From Streptomyces regalis (lineage in GTDB: Bacteria > Actinomycetota > Actinomycetes > Streptomycetales > Streptomycetaceae), in contig NZ_LLZG01000370.1 in the NCBI RefSeq assembly GCF_001509475.1, forward strand, positions 1-52,450: a stretch of 52,450 nt of DNA. Reading direction: 5' to 3'. The notes under the pieces are model-generated. The model ran no database searches, was not told where the DNA came from, and was given only the letters and a program-made list of their open reading frames with translations. The translations under genes and the position numbers were made by a program. Positions 24,691 through 34,405 of the stretch are shown here, piece after piece (the stretch's first letter is position 1; each line of letters begins with the position of its first letter).

Positions 24691-26334
24691 AGGTTGTGCG
24701 GGCCGCCTACCCCCGCATCGAGGCCGTGGACCGCCCCGAGATCTGGATCGACCTGCGTCCGCGGGAGGAGGTCGAGGCGGAGGCCCGGCTGATCGACGAG
24801 CGCGTGTCCGACGGGAGCGACTCCCCCTCGCGGGGGGCCTGTTCGCGGCGAAGGGCAACATCGACGTCGGGGGCCTGCCGACAACCGCGGGCTGCCCGTC
24901 GTATGCCTGCTTCCCCGAGGCCGACGCCCCGGTCGTCGCCCGCCTGCGCGCGGCCGGTGCGCTCGTGCTCGGCACCACGAACCTGGACCAGTTCGCCACG
25001 GGCCTGGTCGGCACCCGCTCGCCGTACGGCGCGGTCCGCAACGCCCACGACCCGGCCAGGATCAGCGGCGGCTCCAGTTCCGGCTCGGCCGTCGCGGTGG
25101 CGCTCGGCATCGTCGACTTCGCTCTCGGCACGGACACGGCCGGTTCGGGCCGGGTGCCCGCCGCCTTCGACGGCATCGTCGGTCTCAAGCCCACTCGGGG
25201 TCTCGTCCCGACCGAGGGCGTCGTCCCTGCCTGCGCGTCCCTCGACTGTGTGACGGTGTTCGCGCGGACGCTGCCGGAGGCCGAGCAGGCCCTGTCGTTC
25301 ATGGCGTCCCCGCCCGGCCGCGCCCTGCCCCCGCTCCCCCAGCGCACGCCGGGACCATGGCGTATCGCGGTCCCGCCGACGGACCGGCTGGGCGAGCTGG
25401 ACGAGGGCTGGGCCGAGGCCTACGAGGCAGCCGTACAGCAGCTCACCGCCGCGGGCGCCGAGATCCGCACCCTCGACCTCACTGCCTTCAGCGAAGCCGC
25501 CGCCATGCTCTACGGGGGTGCCTTCGTGGCCGAGCGCCACACCGCCGTGGGGAGCTTTGTCGACAAGGCGCTGTCAGCGGGCGACGACACCCTCGACCCC
25601 ACCGTCGCCGGCATCATCACCCGCGCCCGCGACATCCCGGCCCACCGGCTCTTCGCAGACCAGGACCGGCTTGCCGCCCTGCGCGCACAGGCCGAGGCCG
25701 AACTCGCCGACAGGGACGCCCTGTTGCTCCCCACCACACCCGGCCACCCCACCCTCACCGAGGTGGCCGCCGACCCGCTGGGAGCCAACGCCCGCCTGGG
25801 CCGCTTCACCAACTCCACGAACTCTTCGATCAGGCGGCCGTCGCCGTCCCGGCCGGTGAGGTGAACGGCCTGCCCTTCGGCGTGACGCTGATCGGCCCGG
25901 CGTTCACGGACGAACGGCTCGCGAGAATCGCGGGGCTGCTCCGCCCGGAGGTCCCTCTGGCCGTGGTCGGCGCCCACCTGTCCCACCAGCCCCTCAACCC
26001 GCAACTGCTCTCCTTTGGGCGCCCGATTCGACCGTACGACCGCCACGGCCCCCGTGTACCGCCTGCACGCCCTGTCCACGACGCCGTCCAAGCCGGGCCT
26101 GGTCCACGTCGGCGAAGGAGGCGCGGCGATCGAGGCCGAGGTGTGGCGGCTCCCGGCGGAGGGGCTCGGCCGACTCCTCGCTCAGCTGCCCCGCCCGATG
26201 GCACTGGGGCGGGTGGAACTGGCGGACGGCAGCCATGTCCCGGGGTTCCTGTGCGAGCCTGTGGCCCTCACGGGCGCCGAGGACATCACGTCGTACGGGA
26301 GCTGGCGGGCGTACCTCGGGGGCGGCCGCTCCTG
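24690..26334 (+). pseudogene. atzF: Allophanate hydrolase (AtzF-type amidase) pseudogene
   Basis: The amidase-signature core is nearly complete: RIEAVDRPEIWIDLRPREEV, AAKGNIDVGGLPTTAGCP (catalytic Lys region), ISGGSSSGSAVAVALG and GTDTAGSGRVPAAF (Ser-cisSer-Lys elements), then the C-terminal allophanate hydrolase domain (VYRLHALSTTPSKPGLV, ITSYGSWRAYL). It has no start codon and three frame changes: near 24828 (a C missing), 25821 (a C missing) and 26013 (one extra C). It once released ammonia and CO2 from allophanate in urea breakdown. Confidence 0.85.
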
Positions 26335-26358
26335 ACGTCGGGCCCCGGAAACAGTGAA

Positions 26359-26384
26359 GGCAAGGAGGTCACCCACTCCTTGCC
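26359..26384. terminator. Hairpin terminator between the hydrolase pseudogene and rgt
   Basis: A perfect 9-bp stem GGCAAGGAG/CTCCTTGCC with an 8-nt loop. It insulates the resistance unit from upstream transcription. Confidence 0.6.
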
Positions 26385-26407
26385 ACTCTCAACTTATAGC
26401 GCACCGG

Positions 26408-26427
26408 GGGGCTTGCGGCAAGGCCCC
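26408..26427. promoter_or_regulatory. Rifamycin-associated element (RAE)-like inverted repeat
   Basis: GGGGCTTGCGGCAAGGCCCC matches the RAE as I remember it from work on rifamycin-inactivating genes of environmental actinomycetes (a 19-bp inverted repeat upstream of rgt, rph and helR genes that mediates rifamycin induction). It lies 60 bp before the rgt start codon. Extra G and C bases extend the dyad on both sides (26406-26428). Confidence 0.85.
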
Positions 26428-26487
26428 CGTCGTACCGCACAATCGTCGACCTAAGCCCAGGACCTGCAGAAATAGGGGAGTCGCGAA

Positions 26488-27714
26488 GTGCGCGTGCTGT
26501 TGTCGACGTATGGATCGCGCGGAGACGTCGAGCCGATGGTGGGACTCGCGGCGCAGTTGCGGGCGCTCGGCGCGGAGGTGCGGATGTGTGCGCCGCCGGA
26601 CTTCAAGGAGCTGCTGGACGGTTTCGGCCTGCCGCTGGTGCCGATCGGCTGGCCCGTGCGTGCGCTGACGAAAGGGGCGGTGACCGGGACGGCGCCGATG
26701 CCGGCGAAGACCCTGCCGCAGCGCGCGGCCGAGTTGGTCGCCTCGACGTACGACGCGGTCGCCCCGGTGGCCGAGGACTGTGACATGCTGGTGGCGACCG
26801 GCTCACTTCCGGCCGCGGCCGCCGGGCGGGCGGTGGCCGAGAAGCTGGGCATCCCGTATGTGTTCGTGTCCTACTTCCCGTCCTACCTGCCGTCGCCGCA
26901 CCACCCGCCGCTCGAATGGCCGGGCCGGCCGCTCCCGCCGGAGGTGACCGACAACCGGGTGCTGTGGGACCTGAACACCGAGAGCCTGAACGCGCTGTTC
27001 GGTGACGCGGTCAACAACCACCGGGTCTCGATCGGCCTGCCGCCGGTGGACAACGTCCGCGACCACGTCCTGTCCGACCGGCCGTTGCTGGCGGCAGACC
27101 CCGTCCTGGGCCCGTGGCCGGAGCCGGCGGATCTCGATGTGGTGCAGACCGGCGCCTGGATCCGGCCGGACGAACGACCGCTCCCGGAAGATCTGGAGGC
27201 GTTCCTGGACGCGGGCGCACCCCCGGTCTATGTAGGCTTCGGCAGCATCCCCCTGCGCGACGCGGAGGACGTCTCCCGGGCGGCCATCGAGGCGGTGCGC
27301 GGGCAGGGGCACCGCGTACTCGTCGGGCGCGGCTGGGCCGACCTGACACTGATCGACGACCAGGACGACTGCTTCGCATTCGGTGAGGTCAACCAGCAGG
27401 CGCTGTTCGGCAGGGTGGCCGCCGTAGTCCACCACGGCGGGGCGGGCACGACGACGACGGCCGCCCGGGCCGGTGCGCCCCAGGTCGTGGTGCCCCAGAT
27501 GGCCGACCAGCCGTACTGGGCCGGCCGGGTCGCCGAGTTGGGCATCGGAGCGGCACACGACGGTCCGACGCCGTCCTTCGAGTCCCTGTCGGCCGCGCTG
27601 AAGACGGCCCTGACCCCGCAGGCTCGCGCACGGGCGACCGCCGTGGCCGACGAGGTCCGCACGGACGGGGCGACGGTGGCCGCGAAGCTGCTGCTCGGCG
27701 AGTTCATTCGATAG
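26488..27714 (+). CDS. rgt: Rifamycin glycosyltransferase (GT1/MGT family)
   Basis: 408 residues with a GT-B fold. The N-terminal acceptor domain begins MRVLLSTYGSRGDVEPMVGLA. The C-terminal donor-binding motif is VVHHGGAGTTTTAARAG, then VPQMADQPYWAGRV, typical of macrolide- and glycopeptide-type GT1 enzymes. Assignment to Rgt, which inactivates rifamycins by attaching glucose, rests on the RAE upstream and the HelR gene directly downstream. Without these it would be only an antibiotic- or sterol-type glycosyltransferase. The start is a GTG at 26488 after AGGGGAG. Induction through the RAE is expected. Confidence 0.85.
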   Translation: MRVLLSTYGSRGDVEPMVGLAAQLRALGAEVRMCAPPDFKELLDGFGLPLVPIGWPVRALTKGAVTGTAPMPAKTLPQRAAELVASTYDAVAPVAEDCDMLVATGSLPAAAAGRAVAEKLGIPYVFVSYFPSYLPSPHHPPLEWPGRPLPPEVTDNRVLWDLNTESLNALFGDAVNNHRVSIGLPPVDNVRDHVLSDRPLLAADPVLGPWPEPADLDVVQTGAWIRPDERPLPEDLEAFLDAGAPPVYVGFGSIPLRDAEDVSRAAIEAVRGQGHRVLVGRGWADLTLIDDQDDCFAFGEVNQQALFGRVAAVVHHGGAGTTTTAARAGAPQVVVPQMADQPYWAGRVAELGIGAAHDGPTPSFESLSAALKTALTPQARARATAVADEVRTDGATVAAKLLLGEFIR

Positions 27715-27821
27715 GCCGGCACACAGAGCGCAGACCTTGGAGAACCGGCGCGATTCGTCCCGCCGGGCCGGACGCCTTGCCACGCGCACGGTCGCACACC
27801 ACCTCATTCGGAGCTGATGAC

Positions 27822-29975
27822 TTGAATCACCCCCTGACCACCAGCGCGTTCGACCTTCCCGACCGTCTCTCCGCCAAGGCCGACCCGACGCTGATCGCCG
27901 GCGACGAGCAGCACTTCGCGGCCATCGCGGAGTGCCTGGAGCAGTCGATCGCCGAGCTGACCGACCGTCTGGACGCCGAGCGCAGGGCGCCCGGCGGCGC
28001 GGGCCGGCAGGCGATGGACCGGGACGCGGAGATCCACCGTCTGACCGCTCGCCTGCGCGCGCTGCGCCGCTTCGGTCTGGACCTGTGTCTCGGACGCATG
28101 GTAGGCGCGGACGACCCCGAGCCCCTGTACATCGGACGGCTCGGCCTCACCGACAGCACGGGCCGCAGGCTGCTGATCGACTGGCGCTCCCCCGCGGCCG
28201 AGCCGTTCTTCGGAGCCACCCACGGCAACCCGATGGGCCTGGCGAGCCGTCGCAGGTACCGCTGGACCGGTGGCCGGATCAGCGACTACTGGGAGGAGGT
28301 GTTCACCCCGGACGGGCTCGACGGGCACGCCGCGCTCGACGACCAGTCCGCCTTCGTCGCCAGTCTGGGCAGCAACCGGTCGGCACGGATGCGAGACGTG
28401 CTCGGCACCATCCAGGCCGACCAGGACGCCATCATCCGCGCGGGATCCCGCGGCGCCCTCGTAGTGGACGGCGGTCCGGGTACGGGCAAGACCGTCGTCG
28501 CCCTGCACCGCTCCGCCTACCTCCTCCACTCCGACCCTCGCCTCGGTCACCGTCGGGGCGGCGTGCTGTTCGTCGGCCCGCACCGGCCCTACCTCGCCTA
28601 CGTCGCCGATGTCCTGCCGAGCCTCGGGGAGGAGGGCGTGCAGACCTGCACCCTGCGGGACCTCGTCGCCGAGGGAGCCGCGGCGACGGTCGAGGCCGAC
28701 CCGGAGGTGGCCCGTCTGAAGTCGTCGGCGGATCTGGTGAAGGCGATCGAGACGGCCGTCAGGTTCTACGAGGAGCCGCCCACCAAGGGGATGACGGTCA
28801 CGACCCACTGGTCCGACATCTGGCTGAGTGCCGACGACTGGGCCGAGGCGTTCGAGGCGGCGGAGCCCGGGATTCCGCACAACGAGGCACGTGCCCTGAT
28901 CTGGGAGGAGCTGCTGGCGATCCTGACGGACAAGCACGACGGCGACGCCTCGCCCGAGTTGCTCCGCAAGTCGCTGCTGCAGAACAGGGAGCTGCTCACG
29001 ACCTTCGACCGCGCGTGGCCGCTGATCGAAGCGGCCGACCTCGTCGGAGACCTGTGGTCGGTCCCCGCCTACCTGCGCCTGTGCGCCCCCTGGCTCAGCC
29101 GCGACGAGGTCCGGCGGCTGCAGCGGGCGAACGTCCAGGCCTGGACGGCCTCCGACCTGCCGCTCCTGGACGCGGCACGGCAGCGGCTCGGCGACCCGGA
29201 GGCGTCACGGCGAAGGCGCCGGCAGGAGGCCGCCCTCGCCGTCCAGCGCGAACGCATGGCCCAGGTCGTCGACAACCTGATAGCGGCCGACGACGACGGT
29301 GAGGGCCTCATGACGCAGCTGAGCCGAGCGGACCTCCAGCGCAACCTGGTCGACGAGTCCGAGCTGCACACCCCCGAACCGGACCTGCTCGCCGGCCCGT
29401 TTGCGCACGTCGTCGTGGACGAGGCTCAGGAACTGACCGACGCGGAGTGGCAGATGCTCCTGCTGCGCTGCCCGTCCCGCAGCTTCACCATCGTCGGGGA
29501 CCGCGCCCAGGCCAGGCACGGCTTCACGGAGTCGTGGCAGGAACGGCTGAAGCGGATCGGGCTCGACCGGATCAACCTGGCCTCCCTGAGCATCAACTAC
29601 CGCACGCCGGAAGAGATCATGACGGAGGCCGAGCCGGTCATCCGAGCCGCGCTCCCCGACGCCAACGTGCCGACCTCCATCCGCAGCGGCGGCGTCCCTG
29701 TCACCCACGGCTCCGTGTCGGACCGCGACTCGATCCTGGACAGGTGGCTCGCCACACATGCCGAGGGCACAGCCTGCGTCATCGGCGACCCGACGTTCCG
29801 CCCGACGGACCGAGTCCAGTCACTGACCCCGGAGCTGTCGAAGGGGCTGGAGTTCGATCTGGTGGTGCTCATCGCCCCGGAGGCATTCGGCGAGGGCATC
29901 GCAGGCGCAGTGGACCGCTACGTGGCAATGACGCGCGCGACCCAGCAGCTGGTGATCCTGACCGGCACTTCTTGA
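27822..29975 (+). CDS. helR: RNA polymerase recycling motor ATPase HelR (rifamycin resistance)
   Basis: 717 residues, a UvrD/HelD-like ATPase. A coiled-coil N-terminal arm (AECLEQSIAELTDRLDAERR ... MDRDAEIHRLTARLRALRR) precedes LIDWRSPAAEPFF. Walker A is GGPGTGKT at about 218-225, Walker B VVVDEAQELTDAEW, motif III region FTIVGDRAQA and motif VI VAMTRATQQL. HelR-type proteins bind stalled RNA polymerase and displace bound rifamycin. The start is a TTG at 27822 after GGAG; no in-frame ATG fits. It follows rgt by 107 bp with no second RAE, so co-transcription from the RAE promoter is likely. Confidence 0.88.
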   Translation: MNHPLTTSAFDLPDRLSAKADPTLIAGDEQHFAAIAECLEQSIAELTDRLDAERRAPGGAGRQAMDRDAEIHRLTARLRALRRFGLDLCLGRMVGADDPEPLYIGRLGLTDSTGRRLLIDWRSPAAEPFFGATHGNPMGLASRRRYRWTGGRISDYWEEVFTPDGLDGHAALDDQSAFVASLGSNRSARMRDVLGTIQADQDAIIRAGSRGALVVDGGPGTGKTVVALHRSAYLLHSDPRLGHRRGGVLFVGPHRPYLAYVADVLPSLGEEGVQTCTLRDLVAEGAAATVEADPEVARLKSSADLVKAIETAVRFYEEPPTKGMTVTTHWSDIWLSADDWAEAFEAAEPGIPHNEARALIWEELLAILTDKHDGDASPELLRKSLLQNRELLTTFDRAWPLIEAADLVGDLWSVPAYLRLCAPWLSRDEVRRLQRANVQAWTASDLPLLDAARQRLGDPEASRRRRRQEAALAVQRERMAQVVDNLIAADDDGEGLMTQLSRADLQRNLVDESELHTPEPDLLAGPFAHVVVDEAQELTDAEWQMLLLRCPSRSFTIVGDRAQARHGFTESWQERLKRIGLDRINLASLSINYRTPEEIMTEAEPVIRAALPDANVPTSIRSGGVPVTHGSVSDRDSILDRWLATHAEGTACVIGDPTFRPTDRVQSLTPELSKGLEFDLVVLIAPEAFGEGIAGAVDRYVAMTRATQQLVILTGTS

Positions 29976-30079
29976 TCGGCGTCGGGCGCACGCCCTGAAG
30001 GGGGGCGGGGCTGCATCGATGTGCGGCTCCGCCGCGCGGGCGCGACCAGCTACAACCCACCCGCACCCGCCCCCAACAA

Positions 30080-32887
30080 TCACCCCACCGACGAGTAGGC
30101 GACAACCCCCCGCAGCAACCCCTCCACAGCCTTCCGCGCACTCTTCGCCACGGTCGAGCCCTCCACAGGAGAAGCCGCCGAGATCTGCCCCAGCACGTCG
30201 ATCACCTGCTTGCACCACCGCACGAAGTCACCCGCCGGCATCTCTGCCTCACGCAGCACCTCATCGAGCCCCTTACCACTGGCCCACATATAGGCAGCCC
30301 AGGCAAACCCGAGATCCGGCTCACGCTGCCCGACACCCTCGGTCTGGGTGATCCGGAAGTCCTCCTCAAGGGCATCCAGCCGCCCCCAGATCCGAACCAT
30401 CTCACCGAGCGCTGCCTTCGCCTTGCCCGAAGGCAGCTTCGGCGCCATCGCATCGTCCGCGACCCGCGCCTCGTACACCAACGCCGAGACGCAGGCGGCC
30501 AGTTCGGCCGGGCCGAGGCCCTCCCAGACCCGCTCCCGCAGGCATTCGCTGGCCAGCAGGTCGAGTTCGCCGTACAGCCGCGCGAGCCGCTTGCCGTGCT
30601 CGGTGACCTCGTCGCCGCGCAGATAGTCCAGCTCGGTCAACAGCGCCACAATGCGATCAAACGTACGGGCGATCGTGTTCGTACGCCCTTCGATACGCCG
30701 CTCCAGCTGCGAGGTGTCCCGCAGCAGCCGGTGGTAGCGCTCGGCCCAACGGGCGTGGTCCTCACGGTCGTTGCAGCCGTGGCAGGGGTGGGCGCGCAGG
30801 GCCTTGCGCAGCCGCTCGATCTCGCGGTCGTCGGCCGCCTGGGAGCGCCGCTTGCGGTGCCGGTCCGGCGGAATGTGTCCGGCCTTGGTACGCAGCGCGG
30901 ACGCGAGGTCCCGACGGGACTGCGGGGAGCGCGGGTTGAAGGACTTCGGGATCCGCATCCGCTCCAACGCCTCGACGGGCACCGGGAAGTCCATCGACGC
31001 CAGCCGCTTGACCTGTCGTTCCGCAGTCAGCACCAGCGGGCGTGGGCCGTCGTGGTGCTCGAAACCGCGGTGGCCGTTGGACCGCCCGGCCGGCAGCCCC
31101 GGGTCCAGCACCAGCGCGAGACCGGCGTACTTGCCCGTCGGCACATGGATCACGTCACCGGGCTTGAGCTTCTCCAGCGCGACGGCGGCCTCCGCGCGCC
31201 GCTGCGCCGCGCCCTGCTTGGCCAACTCGTTCTCGCGGTCCTTGAGTTCGCGGCGCAGTCGCGCGTACTCGTCGAAGTCCCCGAGGTGGCAGGTCATGGA
31301 CTCCTTGTAACCGTCGAGCCCCTCCTCGTTGCGCTGCACCTGCCGGGAGATCCCGACGACCGACTTGTCGGCCTGGAACTGCGCGAAGGACGTCTCCAGC
31401 AGCTCGCGCGAGCGGTGCCGCCCGAACTGCTCGACCAGGTTGACCGCCATGTTGTACGACGGCTTGAAGCTGGACCGCAGCGGATAGGTGCGCGTGCCGG
31501 CCAGCCCCGCGAGGTGCTCAGGACTCATGCCGCGCTGCCACAGCACCACCGCGTGGCCCTCGACGTCGATGCCACGCCGCCCCGCACGACCGGTCAACTG
31601 CGTGTACTCACCCGGCGTGATGTCGGCGTGCTGCTCGCCGTTCCACTTGACGAGCTTCTCCAACACCACCGACCGGGCAGGCATGTTGATGCCCAGCGCC
31701 AGCGTCTCCGTGGCGAACACGGCCTTCACCAGGCCGCGCACGAACAGCTCCTCGACGACCTCCTTGAACGTCGGCAGCATGCCCGCATGGTGGGCGGCTA
31801 TACCGCGCTCCAGGCCTTCCAGCCACTCGTAGTAGCCGAGGACGTGCAGATCCTCGGTCGGGATGGCGGCGGTGCGCTCCTCGACGAGGGCGCGCACCTT
31901 TTCCCGCGCCTCCTCGTCGTTCAGCCTCAGTCCCGCGTACAGGCACTGCTGCACGGCGGCCTCGCAGGCGGCCCGGCTGAAGATGAAGGTGATGGCGGGC
32001 AGCAGGCCCTCGGCGTCGAGCCGCTCGATGACCTCGGGCCGCCCCGGCGTCCACACCCGCGACCGCTGTCTGCGCTCCCGCTCCCGGTCGGCCTCGCGCA
32101 TCGCACGCCCGCGTCTGCGGTCCTGGTACGACGGGCGCTGGGCCTCCATCCGGGCCAGGCGCGTGAGGTCGGGGTTGACGGCCTTCTTGTGGCCCTCGCC
32201 CTCCTCGAACAGGTGGTACATCCGCCGCCCGGCGAGCACGTGCTGGAACAGCGGCACGGGCCGGTGTTCGGAGACGATCACCTCGGTGTCGCCGCGGACG
32301 GTGTCGAGCCAGTCGCCGAACTCCTCGGCGTTCGACACGGTCGCCGACAGCGAGACGAGGGTGACCGACTCGGGGAGGTGAATGATCACCTCTTCCCATA
32401 CGGCCCCGCGGAAGCGGTCGGAGAGGTAGTGCACCTCGTCCATGACCACATAGCCGAGGCCGAGGAGGGTCTGCGACCCGGCGTACAGCATGTTCCGCAG
32501 CACCTCGGTGGTCATCACGACCACCGCGGCGTCCGGGTTGATGCTGTTGTCGCCGGTGAGCAGGCCGACCATGCCGTCCCCATAACGGCGGCACAGGTCG
32601 GCGTACTTCTGGTTCGACAACGCCTTGATGGGCGTCGTGTAGAAGCACTTCTTGCCCTGCATCAGCGCGAGGTGGACGGCGAACTCGCCCACGATCGTCT
32701 TGCCGGAGCCGGTGGGCGCGGCCACCAGCACGCCCTTCCCGCCCTCGAGCGCCTGGCAGGCCTCAATCTGGAAGGGGTCGAGGCCGAAGTCGTACATCTC
32801 GCGGAAGGAGGCGAGCGCGGTGGCCTGCTCGGCAGCGCGCCTGCGTGCTGCCGCATACCGCTCGGCCGGGGAGAGGTCCTCTGTCAT
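30080..32887 (-). CDS. helY: Ski2/Mtr4-like DEVH-box RNA helicase (HelY type)
   Basis: 935 residues. N-terminal helicase core: Q-like FQIEACQALEGG, Walker A AAPTGSGKT, TTPIKALSNQK, DEVH box VVMDEVHYLSDRF and SAT motif VSLSATVSN. Second RecA domain: FIFSRAACE, ATETLALGINMP and QLTGRAGRRGID. A long C-terminal region matches the rRNA-processing arch/DSHCT domain of Ski2 relatives. The predicted role is RNA unwinding or turnover. The ATG at 32887 was chosen because similarity begins there. It is downstream of tatC on the same strand and convergent with helR. Confidence 0.9.
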   Translation of the reverse strand: MTEDLSPAERYAAARRRAAEQATALASFREMYDFGLDPFQIEACQALEGGKGVLVAAPTGSGKTIVGEFAVHLALMQGKKCFYTTPIKALSNQKYADLCRRYGDGMVGLLTGDNSINPDAAVVVMTTEVLRNMLYAGSQTLLGLGYVVMDEVHYLSDRFRGAVWEEVIIHLPESVTLVSLSATVSNAEEFGDWLDTVRGDTEVIVSEHRPVPLFQHVLAGRRMYHLFEEGEGHKKAVNPDLTRLARMEAQRPSYQDRRRGRAMREADRERERRQRSRVWTPGRPEVIERLDAEGLLPAITFIFSRAACEAAVQQCLYAGLRLNDEEAREKVRALVEERTAAIPTEDLHVLGYYEWLEGLERGIAAHHAGMLPTFKEVVEELFVRGLVKAVFATETLALGINMPARSVVLEKLVKWNGEQHADITPGEYTQLTGRAGRRGIDVEGHAVVLWQRGMSPEHLAGLAGTRTYPLRSSFKPSYNMAVNLVEQFGRHRSRELLETSFAQFQADKSVVGISRQVQRNEEGLDGYKESMTCHLGDFDEYARLRRELKDRENELAKQGAAQRRAEAAVALEKLKPGDVIHVPTGKYAGLALVLDPGLPAGRSNGHRGFEHHDGPRPLVLTAERQVKRLASMDFPVPVEALERMRIPKSFNPRSPQSRRDLASALRTKAGHIPPDRHRKRRSQAADDREIERLRKALRAHPCHGCNDREDHARWAERYHRLLRDTSQLERRIEGRTNTIARTFDRIVALLTELDYLRGDEVTEHGKRLARLYGELDLLASECLRERVWEGLGPAELAACVSALVYEARVADDAMAPKLPSGKAKAALGEMVRIWGRLDALEEDFRITQTEGVGQREPDLGFAWAAYMWASGKGLDEVLREAEMPAGDFVRWCKQVIDVLGQISAASPVEGSTVAKSARKAVEGLLRGVVAYSSVG

Positions 32888-32991
32888 CGTGCTTTCGAGC
32901 GTACCGGGCGCCACTGACAACAGGACGATCATTATCCGGATCCACCCCTCGCAAACCCGGGATCCGCGCAGCTCACGGCCGCACAGCGGAA

Positions 32992-33025
32992 ACGGCCGGG
33001 TGCGCCCCGTAGGCGCCCCGGCCGT
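32992..33025 (-). terminator. Hairpin between tatC and helY
   Basis: A 9-bp stem ACGGCCGGG/CCCGGCCGT with further internal GC pairing, 55 bp past the tatC stop. It probably ends or attenuates the tat transcript. Confidence 0.55.
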
Positions 33026-33079
33026 CCTGTCGCTCACATCCCTGAAAACCGCCTCTCAGGGGTGTCCGACCCTCGTCTC

Positions 33080-34027
33080 TCAGGTCACGTCGTCGTAGCC
33101 GTTGACCCGGTCCGGGCCGGCCTGCTCGGGCAGCGCCCGGCTCGCGGAGACGGGCTCGATCTCGCCGATGTCCTCGGGCGTCAGGTCCAGGTCGGAGGCC
33201 TCGTCGTCGGCCGGTCCCTCCGCATCACGACGCGCACGGCGCTTGTCATTGACAAGAGCGATGGCCGTCGCGCCGAAGTACAGGATCCAGATGGGGCCTG
33301 CGAGCGCCAGCATCGAGATCGGGTCCGTGCTGGGCGTGGCGATCGCCGCGAAGACCGTGATGCCCATGATCATGCCGCGCCACCAGCCGGCCATCTTCTT
33401 GCCGGACAGCACCCCGCCGAAGTTCAGCATCACCAGCAGCAGCGGAAGCTCGAAGGAGAGGCCGAAGACGACGATCATCCGCATGATCAGCTGCAGGAGG
33501 TCGTCGAGGGGCAGCTGGTTGTCACTGCCGATGATCGAGAACTCGAGCATCACCGACGCCATCTTGGGCAGCGACCAGTACGCGAAGTAGGCGCCCATGA
33601 GGAACAGCGGGAAACCCGCGCCCACGAAGGCGAGGCTGTACTTCTTCTCGTGCCGGTGGAGGCCGGGCGCGACGAATCCCCAGAGCTGGTAGAGCCACAC
33701 CGGGGCGGCCAGCACCACTCCCGATGACAGGGAGACCGTGAGGGCGAGCGTGAACGGACTCAGCAGACCGTTCTGCACGATGCGCGCGCACTTGTTCTCA
33801 CTCGTGTCCTTGGCCAGCTCGGCGAAGCTGTATTCGCATCCCACCGCCTGGAGGATGGGATCCGTGAAGAACTGAATGATGTCCTTGTAGAAGAGGGCCG
33901 CCACGATCGTCGTGACCAGGATCGCCAACAGGCTCTTGACCAGCCGGTTACGGAGCTCGCGCAGGTGCTCCGCGAGGGGCATCCGCCCCTCGGGATCCAT
34001 CTCCTTCTTGCGGGCAGACTTGAGCAA
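33080..34027 (-). CDS. tatC: Sec-independent translocase TatC
   Basis: 315 residues with six membrane segments. The N-terminal signature is MPLAEHLRELRNRLVKS, with later LYQLWGFVAPGLHRHEKKY, FELPLLLVMLN and ATPSTDPISMLALAGP, all TatC hallmarks. TatC is the receptor for twin-arginine signal peptides and works with TatA/TatB at the cytoplasmic membrane. A TTG at 34027 with GAGGACG upstream is taken as start; an ATG nine codons in is the alternative. The acidic C-terminal tail (PADDEASDLDLTPEDIGEIE) is longer than in E. coli. tatA lies immediately upstream. Confidence 0.96.
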   Translation of the reverse strand: MLKSARKKEMDPEGRMPLAEHLRELRNRLVKSLLAILVTTIVAALFYKDIIQFFTDPILQAVGCEYSFAELAKDTSENKCARIVQNGLLSPFTLALTVSLSSGVVLAAPVWLYQLWGFVAPGLHRHEKKYSLAFVGAGFPLFLMGAYFAYWSLPKMASVMLEFSIIGSDNQLPLDDLLQLIMRMIVVFGLSFELPLLLVMLNFGGVLSGKKMAGWWRGMIMGITVFAAIATPSTDPISMLALAGPIWILYFGATAIALVNDKRRARRDAEGPADDEASDLDLTPEDIGEIEPVSASRALPEQAGPDRVNGYDDVT

Positions 34028-34073
34028 CCCACGTCCTCATCTCATGCTCAGGCCGGAGACGTCCGGCCCTGCG

Positions 34074-34361
34074 TCATCGCTTCGTGGTGTCCGTCGGCTC
34101 GTTGACCGGGCGCGAGCTCGTCACGTCGCCGGGGGCGGCCTGGATGATGCGCTGAGCGGGGGGCTGCTCGTCGGTGTTGTTCGGCGGGTCGGCCGGGGCG
34201 GGGGACTTGCCCTCGTCCTTCATCGCCTTGGCCTCGCTCTTCAGGATCCGGGCGGACTTGCCGAGCGAGCGCGCCATGTCCGGAAGCTTCTTCGCGCCGA
34301 ACAGCAGGATGATGACGACGAGGATGAGAATGATCTCGGGAGCTCCGAGCTTTCCGAACAT
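34074..34361 (-). CDS. tatA: Twin-arginine translocase subunit TatA
   Basis: 95 residues. One N-terminal membrane helix ([20 protein letters not shown]) with the conserved FG before the amphipathic helix, then [18 protein letters not shown] and a proline-rich tail. It forms the translocation pore with TatC. The ATG at 34361 follows GAGAAGG. It is in an operon with tatC (46-bp gap) and is preceded by a striking 13-bp perfect inverted repeat at 34406-34435. Confidence 0.96.
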   Translation of the reverse strand: MFGKLGAPEIILILVVIILLFGAKKLPDMARSLGKSARILKSEAKAMKDEGKSPAPADPPNNTDEQPPAQRIIQAAPGDVTSSRPVNEPTDTTKR

Positions 34362-34405
34362 AAGTCTTTACCTTCTCACCGAGGCGGCTGGAGTGGGATG
34401 CCGTC

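Noticed and set aside
24498..25253. An ORF covering the TetR remnant (antisense) and the hydrolase N-terminus
   Set aside because: Only the part after 24690 resembles allophanate hydrolase, and it leaves frame at 24828; kept as part of the pseudogene.
30596..32917. A 773-residue plus-strand ORF opposite the helicase
   Set aside because: Antisense shadow of helY; no recognisable motifs, while all helicase motifs are on the minus strand.
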